A DNA stretch of 64,000 bases from D2472 sp964275585 (GTDB lineage Bacteria > Pseudomonadota > Gammaproteobacteria > Magnimaribacterales > D2472): the NCBI GenBank assembly GCA_964275585.1, contig CAXYCJ010000013.1, positions 163,946 through 227,945 on the forward strand. Direction: 5' to 3'. Position 1 is the first letter of the stretch. Each line of letters starts with the position of its first letter. Under the pieces are notes generated by a model. It saw only the letters and a list, made by a program, of their open reading frames with translations. It made no database searches and was not told the DNA's origin. Made by a program: the position numbers and the translations under genes. Positions 1 to 8,602 of this stretch are shown here, piece by piece.

Positions 1-2
1 GC

Positions 3-248
3 GTATTTGGTAGTTGGCTAGTGCGGTACAGCAATGTCCTACTTAACAGCGATCTTACATTATCATCTACGTTACAAGGTGATCTAAATGGGGATTCGCT
101 ATTAGCATTGCTTGGTGTGCACTATACAATCAATGATAATTGGGCATTGGGTACTGAGATCATTAGCGTTAATGCGGCTAGCGCTTCGCCTTTGGTTTTC
201 TTTGATGAAGACGTGCGAGTAGGTTTGACAATAACTTATTCATATTGA
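3..248 (+). CDS. C-terminal fragment of an outer-membrane beta-barrel protein
   Basis: The reading frame is open from the first bases of the window, so this is the 3' end of a longer gene and the real start lies upstream. The visible 80-odd residues alternate hydrophobic and polar positions (GVHYTIND, WALGTEI, RVGLTITYSY). They finish with an aromatic C-terminal strand of the kind recognised by the BAM complex. This fits an outer-membrane porin or OmpW/OprD-like barrel, but the family cannot be decided from this fragment. It points away from no neighbour: the next gene is convergent and ends 67 bases downstream. No convincing terminator is visible in that gap. Confidence 0.55.
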   Translation, partial: VFGSWLVRYSNVLLNSDLTLSSTLQGDLNGDSLLALLGVHYTINDNWALGTEIISVNAASASPLVFFDEDVRVGLTITYSY

Positions 249-315
249 GCTTGAAAATTTAATTAACTGTTTTGTGTTACTCGATAGTTGCAGGACCCAC
301 CATTCAAGTTTTAGC

Positions 316-1734
316 TCATGGCATTATGACTGCTTTAGTTTCTAGGCACTCTTCTAAGCCGTGAACGCCATGCTCTCTGCCATTACCTGAAGATTTGTAA
401 CCTCCAAAAGGTGCTCCCGTTCCTCTAGCACCGCCATTGATAATAACTTGGCCCGCACGAATTTTCCTTGCAACTTTGCTCGCATGTTCAGGCTCACCTT
501 GAACGTATCCGGCTAATCCATATTCAGTATCATTGGCAATCTCTATAGCTTCTTCTTCGGATTCATATTTTAGGATTGATAAGACTGGACCAAAAATCTC
601 TTCTCTTGCAATAGTCATGTCATTGGTTACATTTGCAAATACTGTAGGCTTTACATAAAAACCTTTTGTGTAACCTTCGGGCTTTTCAACGCCACCAGCA
701 ACCAACATTGCACCTTCTTCAATTCCTATATTTATCATCCTTAGGATCTTTTCATATTGAGGTTTATTAGCTATGGGTCCAATTCTAAATTCTCCCTGAG
801 GATCACCAACAGTGGTGCTGTTTGCTGTTTTAACTGCAAATTCAACTGCTTTGTCATAATTTTTTGCAGAAACCAGCATTTTTGTTGGCGCATTGCATGA
901 CTGGCCTGAGTTTAAAAAGCAATGTCCGGCACCGCCTCTAACTGACTTCTCAAGGTCTGCCACATCATCAAGGACTATATTTGAAGATTTACCACCCAGT
1001 TCTTGGTGCACTCTTTTAACAGAAACCGCAGATGCTTGAGCAACAGCTATTCCTGCTTCAGTTGAGCCTGTAAATGACATCATCGCAACATCAGAGTGAT
1101 CTGATAAGGCAGCGCCTACTATAGGGCCATATCCATTTACCACATTAAACACACCATCTGGAACCCCCGCTTTATCAAACACTTCTGCGAGAAGCAAAGC
1201 GCAATATGGAGAAATCTCACTTGGCTTTAAAACCATTGAGCATCCCGCTGCAAGAGCAGCTGAAGCTTTTGTTGTCATTTGATTCATGGGCCAATTCCAT
1301 GGTGTGATCATTCCTACGACTCCAATAGGCTCTCTAATTAATGTGTAATCACCTTCTCTTTTTTCAAATTCATATTCTTTTAGAGCATCTAGAGTCTCAT
1401 GTAAATTTTTAATTCCTGTGGATGCTTGAGCTTTGTCTGAGAGCCAGAGTGGGGCACCCATTTCTTCTGTAATACTTTGAACTAAATCAGCATACCTATT
1501 TACATATTCGGTAATAATGTTGTTTAAGATCTCAATGCGATCTTCTTTTGATGTTAGTTGATATTTTTTGAATGCCTCGGATGCTGCTGAGACTGCTTTA
1601 TCAATATCGCCCCTTGTTCCAGCTGTAACATGTCCTATAAGCTCCTCATTTGCAGGATTGATAACCTCAATTTTTTTATTTGATTCTGATTCAACCCATG
1701 CACCATTTATATAAAACTGTAATTTATCTTTCAT
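316..1734 (-). CDS. NAD(P)-dependent aldehyde dehydrogenase
   Basis: A full-length ALDH-superfamily enzyme (about 472 residues). It oxidises an aldehyde to the acid with NAD(P)+. The TPWNWP motif (about 145-150), general-base Glu in QELGGK (about 245) and catalytic Cys in SGQSCNAP (about 280) are intact. A TTG six bases further upstream is in frame, but the ATG at 1734 has an AGGA seven bases before it and is preferred. It is the last gene of a minus-strand group with malonyl-CoA decarboxylase, a TmpA-like and a TmpB-like oxygenase. A tandem-repeat operator-like element lies about 60 bases upstream. The substrate is not evident; a betaine-aldehyde-like or trimethylammonio aldehyde would fit the neighbours, but that is inference. 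Confidence 0.9.
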   Translation of the reverse strand: MKDKLQFYINGAWVESESNKKIEVINPANEELIGHVTAGTRGDIDKAVSAASEAFKKYQLTSKEDRIEILNNIITEYVNRYADLVQSITEEMGAPLWLSDKAQASTGIKNLHETLDALKEYEFEKREGDYTLIREPIGVVGMITPWNWPMNQMTTKASAALAAGCSMVLKPSEISPYCALLLAEVFDKAGVPDGVFNVVNGYGPIVGAALSDHSDVAMMSFTGSTEAGIAVAQASAVSVKRVHQELGGKSSNIVLDDVADLEKSVRGGAGHCFLNSGQSCNAPTKMLVSAKNYDKAVEFAVKTANSTTVGDPQGEFRIGPIANKPQYEKILRMINIGIEEGAMLVAGGVEKPEGYTKGFYVKPTVFANVTNDMTIAREEIFGPVLSILKYESEEEAIEIANDTEYGLAGYVQGEPEHASKVARKIRAGQVIINGGARGTGAPFGGYKSSGNGREHGVHGLEECLETKAVIMP

Positions 1735-1790
1735 ACTCAAATCCTATTAATTTAATGCTTAGCCTAACAAATTATCAAATACATAGATTA

Positions 1791-1808
1791 GGCAACCATA
1801 TGGTAACC
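1791..1808 (-). promoter_or_regulatory. Operator-like tandem 7-mer repeat upstream of the aldehyde dehydrogenase
   Basis: On the minus strand two 7-mers, GGTTACC and GGTTGCC, are separated by four bases, giving an 11-bp period (one helical turn). The same arrangement occurs at 4930-4947 upstream of malonyl-CoA decarboxylase. It ends about 57 bases upstream of the ALDH start, a usual place for an activator or repressor site. The core ACCATATGGT is also a perfect palindrome. Regulator unknown. Confidence 0.45.
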
Positions 1809-1862
1809 AATAAGAAGAAAATAAAAAGCATGAATAACTGTAAACACCTTTAAAAAATAAAA

Positions 1863-2420
1863 TTAAACGAATGACTGAGGTTCTCTCGAAAGTATTTCTT
1901 TAATCATTGGTAAAAAATAATCTAGAGATTGCGTTTCATAATTCGGATCAAATGATTCCTGATCCCACTTTGAGCAAAAATCTATGCAGTCCTGATAGTA
2001 AGGATGGTCAATATATTTTTCCCTTAAATTTCTATCTTTTTCATAATGATGCATCCAGTAATAACCTTGAAATAATCCATGATGAAGAATTATCCAATAA
2101 TTTTTCTCACTTATATACGGTCTTAAAACTGCTGCAGAAGCTTGAGAGTGATTGGATGGGGATATAGCATCACCTATATCGTGAAGTAGAGCACAAACTA
2201 TTGTTTCAGTATCTGCTCCATCCCTCTCTGCTCTTGTTGCTGTTTGAAGGCAATGTTGAAGCCTGCTAATTTGATATGGAGATTCATCATCCATCGTTTG
2301 AAGCCATTGTATTACTCTTTTAAATACACTTCTTTCATTCTTTGAATCATGAATTGCTATAAGATCATAATCTTTCTTAGTTCCTTCATCCATTGATATA
2401 AATCCAACTTTTTTATACAA
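1863..2420 (-). CDS. HD-domain oxygenase of the PhnZ/TmpB type
   Basis: A 185-residue HD-fold protein of the group long annotated as predicted HD phosphohydrolase. Visible metal ligands are H56, H80-D81, H91, H113 or H114 and D153, matching the six-ligand diiron site of PhnZ/TmpB/MIOX-type oxygenases. TmpB cleaves the C-P bond of 1-hydroxy-2-trimethylaminoethylphosphonate to glycine betaine and phosphate. Its gene sits five bases after a TmpA-like hydroxylase, as in that pathway. The start is TTG with AAGGAG nine bases upstream, inside the end of the preceding gene, so translation is probably coupled. By my alignment to PhnZ from memory, two phosphonate-binding residues differ (His62 becomes D84, Lys108 becomes Q118), so the substrate may not be a phosphonate. 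Confidence 0.7.
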   Translation of the reverse strand: MYKKVGFISMDEGTKKDYDLIAIHDSKNERSVFKRVIQWLQTMDDESPYQISRLQHCLQTATRAERDGADTETIVCALLHDIGDAISPSNHSQASAAVLRPYISEKNYWIILHHGLFQGYYWMHHYEKDRNLREKYIDHPYYQDCIDFCSKWDQESFDPNYETQSLDYFLPMIKEILSREPQSFV

Positions 2421-2425
2421 CTTAA

Positions 2426-3514
2426 CTATCTCCTTAAACTGTTATTTTTATAAAGAATAAAATTATTTTCTATATTATCCATTTCATAATATGCGTCCTG
2501 GAGATGACGTTTGCCATTAAGCTTAAATTCATTCCTACCATGAAGAATTCGATGAGCAGAAACCAAAAGAATATGTCCTGCTTCAAGTCGAAATTTTGAT
2601 TTGTATTTTTGGCTATTAATTCTTTTACATAGTTCATGATAAGCCTCATAAAATAAATCAACATTTTTCTTATGTGGATCTATCATTTGCATTAATTGAT
2701 TTGAGTACCTGAATACAACAATCTCGTTATTAGCATTTAATCTAATAATTGGTTCATTTGTATATGTCTCATTTTCTTCATCAAATTCTCTAAATGGAAC
2801 TGAAAAAGTACTTAAAATATTAAAATAGTTAGGGAAATCGTTTCTTAAATCCCTAACCACTGAATACCCATCAACTATAATAGATTCTCCGCCTGTAGAT
2901 TCATTGGCTAGCATATGGAGAGCCTGCACACTTGGCGGCCATGAATAACTAGCAAAATCATTATGTGGAGGGACTGCTAGCGAGGTATGCGCAATATTAT
3001 ATACATGACCATCGACAGATACATTGTGAATTCGCTCAAATAATACCTCCCTAATAGGGCCGAGCCTTAGAGACAGTTCTTCTAATGAGTTTGGAATGCA
3101 TGGAGCATTTTTAATACATATTGCTCCTTTAGAAATAAAGTTGGAGATAGCATCTATGGCAGTATCATTCTTCTGAAGAAAATCATCCCAATTATAATAG
3201 TTAGGAATAAAATCATTAGTCCATAAAACTTTTTTAGGCTTTCTAGGTTTTTTTAAAAATTCTATATCTTGAAAATTGATAGATGTCTTATGATCATCAG
3301 GCCAAACTATAATAATATTATTTTGATCCAGACATACGCTTTGGGGTTTTAAATCTACGGGGACAGAATCAAGCATAAACCTCTTTTCTTGAGTTTCCTG
3401 CACTCTGCATTCATTGCAGGGGCAATTATCTCTTATCCATAGATATGGAAGCTCCAACCGTGCCTCTCTGTCATTTATCAAGTTGAGCGATGACTCATTA
3501 AGTTTAAAATTCAT
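2426..3514 (-). CDS. Gamma-butyrobetaine-hydroxylase-like 2OG-Fe(II) oxygenase (TmpA candidate)
   Basis: A 362-residue enzyme with the two-domain BBOX layout. The N-terminal zinc-binding DUF971 module has ligands C31, C33, C36 and H75. A TauD-type 2-oxoglutarate oxygenase domain follows, with iron ligands H184-x-D186 and H325 and an Arg two residues after the distal His. Family members hydroxylate trimethylammonium compounds: gamma-butyrobetaine, trimethyllysine, or 2-trimethylaminoethylphosphonate (TmpA). Pairing with an HD oxygenase five bases downstream favours the TmpA role over carnitine synthesis. AAGGTG precedes the ATG. The 121-base gap to the upstream decarboxylase gene holds no obvious strong terminator. 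Family assignment is firm; substrate is inferred. Confidence 0.75.
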   Translation of the reverse strand: MNFKLNESSLNLINDREARLELPYLWIRDNCPCNECRVQETQEKRFMLDSVPVDLKPQSVCLDQNNIIIVWPDDHKTSINFQDIEFLKKPRKPKKVLWTNDFIPNYYNWDDFLQKNDTAIDAISNFISKGAICIKNAPCIPNSLEELSLRLGPIREVLFERIHNVSVDGHVYNIAHTSLAVPPHNDFASYSWPPSVQALHMLANESTGGESIIVDGYSVVRDLRNDFPNYFNILSTFSVPFREFDEENETYTNEPIIRLNANNEIVVFRYSNQLMQMIDPHKKNVDLFYEAYHELCKRINSQKYKSKFRLEAGHILLVSAHRILHGRNEFKLNGKRHLQDAYYEMDNIENNFILYKNNSLRR

Positions 3515-3635
3515 TTATTACACCTTATAATTAGGCGTCCCTTTTAGCAGCTCCTAGTGCGCAATCAGGACCAAATCAACTATTTATCTTAGATAATACT
3601 ATCCCCATCGTTAAAAAATTACAATTATTAATCTT

Positions 3636-4886
3636 TTAATGAATTCGGAATTTTTTTCTAAGACTCTTAATGCCGCTTGATTGCTGTACTTTTTTTGTTT
3701 TAAAAAATAATTCATGGTTTTTCTCTAATACATCAAGGTTATAAAGATAGTTAATCATGACGCCTTTTGATTGATTAACCCCTTTTAAAGATAAATCAGC
3801 ATTTAAATTTATCCTCTCTAAAATAGCCCCATTTCCTAAATGAAATTTAGCTACAGAATCATTGGGAAATCCATCTTCTCTATCTGAATCTATAAGATAA
3901 ATTAATACTTGCTTAAGAAGAATATCTTCATCGATACTCTCATCTATAGATTTTTCTTTAAGCCATTTTGTAAAACCAGGAGCTGGCGAAAGTGTTGCAA
4001 ATTTATTGAGTCCCTCGATTTCTTGTTTTAATTGATGAGCTACATTTTTAATTAAAAAATTGCCAAATGAAATACCTGAGAGGCCTTCCTGGCAATTTGA
4101 AATAGAATAAAAAACTGCTGTATTAATATCTTGATCCAGAGTAACGCTTCTATCAATCTTGATCACTTCATTAATAGTCTCTGGCATGTTGTTGCTTAAT
4201 GCAACTTCAACAAAAATAAGTGGCTCATTGGGTATTAGTGGATGAAAAAAAGCAAAGCATCTTCTATCTTCTGGTTCTAGTCTAGCCCTGAGATCATCCC
4301 AGGAATTAATTTGATGAACAGCCTCGTAAGCAATGATCTTCTCTAAGATATTGGCAGGAGTTGTCCAATCTATCTTTTGTAAAACTAGAAATGATGGATT
4401 AAACCAATGCTTAAATAAATCTAAAAGGCTTGCATCAAAGAATGCCAAGTCTGGATTGTCTTTTTTAAGAGATCTAATTCTCTCTCTGAGTCGGACTAAT
4501 CTAAGGGTGCCTTCAGATGCTGTATTTAATCTTTTAAAGAGCTCGACCCATTGGGGCTCAGAAGCTCGAGAAATTATCTCTAAGTTTTTTTGAGTCTTGT
4601 TTTCAGAATATTCTTTAGAGGCTTTTAATAAAGAATTAGAGTCTATGTCATACTTTTCTATAAGGGTATTAAAGAAATCAGTAAATTTTTTATCATCAAG
4701 AGCTTCTATTAAATTAGAAAGATGTTCTGCATATACCAATGAAGAAACTTCCCCACTTTTTGACATAACAGATTCTAAAGCCTTATTAATATCTTTATGC
4801 AGAATCCCAAAATCTCTTGAACGAAAATAGCCCCCCTTTATCGATCGGCTCATTATTGATGAAATTAGATTCTGGAAAAAGTTCAT
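3636..4886 (-). CDS. Malonyl-CoA decarboxylase
   Basis: A 416-residue protein matching the MLYCD family over its whole length: a helical N-terminal domain, then the acetyltransferase-like catalytic domain. It converts malonyl-CoA to acetyl-CoA and CO2. Signature stretches are FFHPLIPNEPL, FYSISNCQEGL (catalytic Ser region, about 261-263) and FHLGNGA (catalytic His, about 349). It is the first gene of the minus-strand group that continues with the TmpA/TmpB-like pair and an aldehyde dehydrogenase. It is divergent from formate-THF ligase across a 209-base spacer. The link between malonyl-CoA and the quaternary-amine genes is unclear. No malonyl-CoA synthetase or malonate transporter is visible nearby. 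Confidence 0.9.
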   Translation of the reverse strand: MNFFQNLISSIMSRSIKGGYFRSRDFGILHKDINKALESVMSKSGEVSSLVYAEHLSNLIEALDDKKFTDFFNTLIEKYDIDSNSLLKASKEYSENKTQKNLEIISRASEPQWVELFKRLNTASEGTLRLVRLRERIRSLKKDNPDLAFFDASLLDLFKHWFNPSFLVLQKIDWTTPANILEKIIAYEAVHQINSWDDLRARLEPEDRRCFAFFHPLIPNEPLIFVEVALSNNMPETINEVIKIDRSVTLDQDINTAVFYSISNCQEGLSGISFGNFLIKNVAHQLKQEIEGLNKFATLSPAPGFTKWLKEKSIDESIDEDILLKQVLIYLIDSDREDGFPNDSVAKFHLGNGAILERINLNADLSLKGVNQSKGVMINYLYNLDVLEKNHELFFKTKKVQQSSGIKSLRKKFRIH

Positions 4887-4929
4887 ATGCGATTAGAAAT
4901 TTATCATATTCTAAAGAATTAATAAATTT

Positions 4930-4947
4930 GGTAACCAGATGGTAACC
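4930..4947 (-). promoter_or_regulatory. Operator-like tandem GGTTACC repeat upstream of malonyl-CoA decarboxylase
   Basis: On the minus strand two identical GGTTACC 7-mers are separated by four bases (11-bp period). The element matches 1791-1808: over the 16 bases from AACCA to AACCA only one differs. It begins about 44 bases upstream of the decarboxylase start and lies in the divergent spacer shared with fhs, so it could serve either gene. The rest of this 209-base spacer contains an imperfect inverted repeat (TATTGG at 5030, CCAATA at 5051) of unknown meaning. Confidence 0.45.
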
Positions 4948-5095
4948 ATTAATAAAAAGTAGTCTCTAGGCTCTGTTCTTATATTTGTTTTCAAGTAACA
5001 ATAGTGCATGAAAATAATTTTTATGTAAGTATTGGAATGTAAAATATTTCCCAATATATATTATTTTTCTTAATTTAAAAATGTGAGAGTTTATC

Positions 5096-6769
5096 GTGAA
5101 AACAGATATAGAGATTGCTAGAAAAGCAGAACCAAGAACAATTGAGATAATTGCTGCTAAGTTAGGCATTAGCGATGAATACCTTGAGCGTTACGGTAAA
5201 TTTAAGGCTAAGGTTAACCTTTCAATTAATCGTGAAAAGCTCAAGGATCAAAATAACGGTAAATTAATTTTAGTTACCGCAATATCTCCTACTCCTGCAG
5301 GAGAGGGTAAAACTACTACAAGTGTTGGCCTGGTCGATGGGCTGTGTCATATCGGTAAAAAAGCAATGATTTGTCTCAGAGAGCCAAGCTTGGGGCCATG
5401 CTTTGGTATGAAAGGCGGTGCTGCGGGAGGTGGATATGCTCAAGTAATCCCTATGACAGATATTAATTTACATTTTACTGGTGACTTTCATGCCATTGGA
5501 GCAGCTCATAATCTTCTCTCTGCGCTAATTGATAATCATATTCATTGGGATAATCAACTTAATATTGATCCTAGAAGAATTACTTGGAAGAGAGTGGTTG
5601 ATATGAATGATAGGTCTTTAAGAGAAATTACATGTGGTCTTGGTGGAACTGGCAATGGCATACCTAGACAAAGTGGTTTCGATATAACAGTTGCTTCAGA
5701 AATTATGGCAGTCTTTTGTCTAGCATCAGATATTGACGATCTAAAAAAGAGAATAGGAAATATTGTTATAGGCTATACAAGATCTAATGAGCCTGTAAGA
5801 GCAAAACAGTTAAACGCTGATGGAGCAATAACTGCACTATTGAAAGATGCATTTGAACCAAACTTAGTGCAAACTCTTGAGAATAATCCTGCATTCATAC
5901 ATGGCGGACCTTTTGCGAATATTGCGCATGGTTGTAATTCTGTTGTTTCGACCAAGACAGCATTAAAACTTGCTGATTATGTTGTTACGGAAGCTGGATT
6001 TGGAGCCGATCTAGGCGCGGAGAAATTTTTTGATATTAAGTGTAGAAAATCAGGCTTAAAACCAGACGCTGTTGTTTTAGTTGCCACCACTAAAGCTCTA
6101 AAAATGCATGGTGGCATTAAAAAAGATGATCTTGGATCAGAGAATGTAGATGCTGTAACGATGGGCTGCAAGAATCTTAAAAGACATATTGAAAATATTG
6201 GAAAATTTGGCGTCCCTGTCATTGTTGCGATCAATGACTATGTAACTGACACAGAAAAAGAACATGCTGCAATCATTGACTATTGTCAAAATATTGGCGT
6301 TCAATGCAAAATTTCTTCTCACTGGGAAAAGGGCGGCAAAGGCGCAGCAGATCTTGCAGAAGAGGTTGCAAAAATTGCTGATTCAAATTCTGCTGAATTT
6401 AAAACTTTATATGATAATAAAATGTCTCTGTGGGATAAAACTCAATACATAGCACAAAATATTTATGGTGCTGCAGACATAATTGCTGATAAGAAGATAA
6501 GAAATCAATTTCAGAAATTAGAAGATGATGGATTTGGCGAATACCCAATATGTATGGCTAAGACCCAATATAGCTTTTCGACAGATCCATTATTGATGGG
6601 TGCACCATCAGGACATGATGTTCCAATCAAGGAAGTCCGGTTATCAGCAGGCGCAGAATTTATTGTGGTTGTTTGTGGTGAAGTTATGACTATGCCAGGG
6701 TTACCTAAAATACCAGCTTCGGAAAATATAGACGTTGACGATAATGGACTAATTCAAGGATTATTTTAG
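5096..6769 (+). CDS. fhs: Formate-tetrahydrofolate ligase
   Basis: A full-length (557 aa) FTHFS. It interconverts formate, ATP and THF with 10-formyl-THF, ADP and phosphate. The P-loop TPAGEGKTTT (about 66-75) and the conserved stretch EPSLGPCFGMKGGAAGGG are intact. The start is GTG, preceded by GAGAG. It is followed 38 bases later by formate dehydrogenase, with HPP next. That order suggests the reverse, energy-conserving direction: formyl-THF to formate plus ATP, then formate to CO2. This is the THF-linked C1 oxidation known from SAR11-type marine bacteria. Methenyl-THF cyclohydrolase/dehydrogenase (FolD), needed between methylene-THF and formyl-THF, is not in the window. Confidence 0.95.
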   Translation: MKTDIEIARKAEPRTIEIIAAKLGISDEYLERYGKFKAKVNLSINREKLKDQNNGKLILVTAISPTPAGEGKTTTSVGLVDGLCHIGKKAMICLREPSLGPCFGMKGGAAGGGYAQVIPMTDINLHFTGDFHAIGAAHNLLSALIDNHIHWDNQLNIDPRRITWKRVVDMNDRSLREITCGLGGTGNGIPRQSGFDITVASEIMAVFCLASDIDDLKKRIGNIVIGYTRSNEPVRAKQLNADGAITALLKDAFEPNLVQTLENNPAFIHGGPFANIAHGCNSVVSTKTALKLADYVVTEAGFGADLGAEKFFDIKCRKSGLKPDAVVLVATTKALKMHGGIKKDDLGSENVDAVTMGCKNLKRHIENIGKFGVPVIVAINDYVTDTEKEHAAIIDYCQNIGVQCKISSHWEKGGKGAADLAEEVAKIADSNSAEFKTLYDNKMSLWDKTQYIAQNIYGAADIIADKKIRNQFQKLEDDGFGEYPICMAKTQYSFSTDPLLMGAPSGHDVPIKEVRLSAGAEFIVVVCGEVMTMPGLPKIPASENIDVDDNGLIQGLF

Positions 6770-6807
6770 ATATTATGATTACAATTAAACTAAAAAGGAG
6801 AAAATAA

Positions 6808-8004
6808 ATGAAAATACTATGCATCTTATACGATGATCCAAAGGACGGAATGCCTTCAAGTTATCCACTAAAGGAACTTCCTAAGCTAGAAAAATATCCT
6901 GACGGCATGACATTGCCAAATCCCAAAGGAAGAGATTTTACACCAGGCGAATTACTTGGTTGTGTGTCTGGTGAGCTAGGCTTGAGAAAGTTTTTAGAAG
7001 ATAGGGGACACACACTAGTGGTCACATCTGATAAAGACGCCGAAGGTTGCACCGCAGATAAAGAACTAGTTGATGCTGATATTGTAATTTCACAACCATT
7101 TTGGCCTTATTACCTAACAAGAAAGAGAATGGAAAGTGCGCCAAATTTAAAAATGGCAATTACAGCTGGCATTGGTTCTGATCATGTAGATTTACAGGCC
7201 GCAATGGATCATAAGGTTGATGTCGTTGAGGTGACCTATTGCAATTCAAGGTCAGTAGCAGAACATATCGTTATGATGATTCTATCTTTGGTGAGAGATT
7301 ATCATAATCAACATAGGATAGTGAATGAGGGTGGGTGGCATATCGCCGATGCTGTGCAGAGATCTTATGATGTAGAAGGCATGAATGTAGGAACTATTGC
7401 TGCCGGTCGAATTGGCTATGATGTGCTAAGAAAAATGCATCCGTTTGATGTGCATCTACATTATTTTGATAAACATAGATTGGATTCAGCGAAAGAACAA
7501 GAACTGAATTTAACCTACCATGATTCAGTTGAATCTCTGGTTGCAGTTTGTGATGTCATAAATATAAGTTGTCCTCTTCACCCCGAAACAGAGCATTTAT
7601 TTAATGATGAGCTAATCAGCAAATGTAAACCTGGCGCATATATTATTAATACCGCCAGAGGAAAAATTTGCGATAAGGACGCTATTGTATCGGCATTAGA
7701 GTCTGGACAGTTAAGCGGATATGCAGGGGATGTTTGGTTCCCGCAACCAGCACCCAATGACCATGTTTGGAGAACAATGCCACATCACGGAATGACACCA
7801 CACACATCAGGCACCTCTTTATCGGCACAGACAAGATATGCCGATGGCGTTAGAGAAATATTGGAGTGTTTTTTTGATGGAGAAGAAATCAGAAATGAAT
7901 ATTTAATTGTTCAAGGCGGAGACCTTGCAGGCATGGGCGCTCATTCTTACACAAAAGGAACAGCAACGGACGGTTCAGAGGAAGCAGCTAATTTTAAAAA
8001 GTAG
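6808..8004 (+). CDS. fdh: NAD-dependent formate dehydrogenase
   Basis: A 398-residue D-2-hydroxyacid-dehydrogenase-fold enzyme very close to the metal-free FDH of methylotrophic Pseudomonas sp. 101. It oxidises formate to CO2 with NAD+. Visible landmarks are GIGSDHVDL, the Rossmann motif GTIAAGRIG, HYFDKHRL, NTARGK (catalytic Arg), WFPQPAP and MTPHTSG (catalytic His). The Asp in HYFDKHRL lies at the NAD-selecting position. AAAAGGAG precedes the ATG. It lies between fhs and an HPP membrane protein, all in one direction with small gaps, so co-transcription is likely. It supplies NADH at the end of C1 oxidation. No metal centre or accessory subunit is needed for this type. Confidence 0.96.
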   Translation: MKILCILYDDPKDGMPSSYPLKELPKLEKYPDGMTLPNPKGRDFTPGELLGCVSGELGLRKFLEDRGHTLVVTSDKDAEGCTADKELVDADIVISQPFWPYYLTRKRMESAPNLKMAITAGIGSDHVDLQAAMDHKVDVVEVTYCNSRSVAEHIVMMILSLVRDYHNQHRIVNEGGWHIADAVQRSYDVEGMNVGTIAAGRIGYDVLRKMHPFDVHLHYFDKHRLDSAKEQELNLTYHDSVESLVAVCDVINISCPLHPETEHLFNDELISKCKPGAYIINTARGKICDKDAIVSALESGQLSGYAGDVWFPQPAPNDHVWRTMPHHGMTPHTSGTSLSAQTRYADGVREILECFFDGEEIRNEYLIVQGGDLAGMGAHSYTKGTATDGSEEAANFKK

Positions 8005-8011
8005 ATAAGAG

Positions 8012-8485
8012 ATGAAAAATAATATTATCTCTGCTTTTGGAGGATTTTTATGCATTTTTGCACTTGCATATCTTAATTCTTTCGATGCAAGCAATTTTTG
8101 GTTAATACCGCCTTTTGGGGCAAGCATGGTTTTAGTTATGTCGGCCCATGAAAGCCCTCTAGCTCATCCAAGAAATATTTTATTTGGTCATATGTTGTCT
8201 GCCTTATCAGGAGTCTTTGTTGTTTTTATACTAGAGCCTTCTCCTCTCAGCGTAGGATTGGCTGTTGGTTTAGCCATATTTTTAATGATGGCCACCAAGA
8301 CCGTTCATCCACCTGCTGGCGCTAACCCTATCATTGCTGTTCTTGGTGCCAAAGGGATAGGGTTTGTCCTGATGCCAGTGGCAGTGGGAGCATCTTTTAT
8401 TGTTCTATTTGCAATTATTTATAATAAATTATTAAAGAGGAAATATTTTACTTTTAAAGATTGGAGGCAGCTAACTAGTTACTAA
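8012..8485 (+). CDS. HPP-family integral membrane protein
   Basis: A 157-residue protein, mostly membrane segments (four are evident by hydrophobicity), with the family signature TVHPPAGANP. Cyanobacterial and plastid HPP relatives have been linked to nitrite transport. Its position seven bases after formate dehydrogenase makes transport of formate or another small anion an attractive but unproven role. No signal peptide beyond the first membrane helix is apparent. It is likely the last gene of the fhs-fdh-HPP unit: the next 117 bases contain a 13-base A run and no clear hairpin. Confidence 0.8.
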   Translation: MKNNIISAFGGFLCIFALAYLNSFDASNFWLIPPFGASMVLVMSAHESPLAHPRNILFGHMLSALSGVFVVFILEPSPLSVGLAVGLAIFLMMATKTVHPPAGANPIIAVLGAKGIGFVLMPVAVGASFIVLFAIIYNKLLKRKYFTFKDWRQLTSY

Positions 8486-8501
8486 ATATTCTTTTGCAAC
8501 C

Positions 8502-8514
8502 AAAAAAAAAAAAA
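8502..8514 (+). repeat. Homopolymer run of 13 adenines
   Basis: Thirteen consecutive A residues lie 17 bases after the HPP stop codon, in the spacer before the MetF-like gene. Such tracts can bend DNA, act as an UP-like element, or vary in length by slippage. In an assembled environmental genome they may also be inaccurate in length. Nothing else recognisable was found in this spacer. Confidence 0.6.
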
Positions 8515-8602
8515 CATTTAACCTCTTTGATATCCCGTTCGTATATCATTAATCAAAAATAAAGCAGAGGAACTTCCTGAAACAAAAACATAGTTTATTT
8601 TG

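Noticed and set aside
2426..3514. Gamma-butyrobetaine dioxygenase for carnitine synthesis
   Set aside because: The fold fits, and an aldehyde dehydrogenase is nearby, but no trimethyllysine hydroxylase or aldolase is present. Direct coupling to an HD-domain oxygenase fits the TmpA/TmpB arrangement better.
5030..5056. Inverted repeat TATTGG/CCAATA before fhs as a riboswitch or terminator
   Set aside because: Six base pairs of low stability with no T run and no known aptamer consensus; kept only as a remark.
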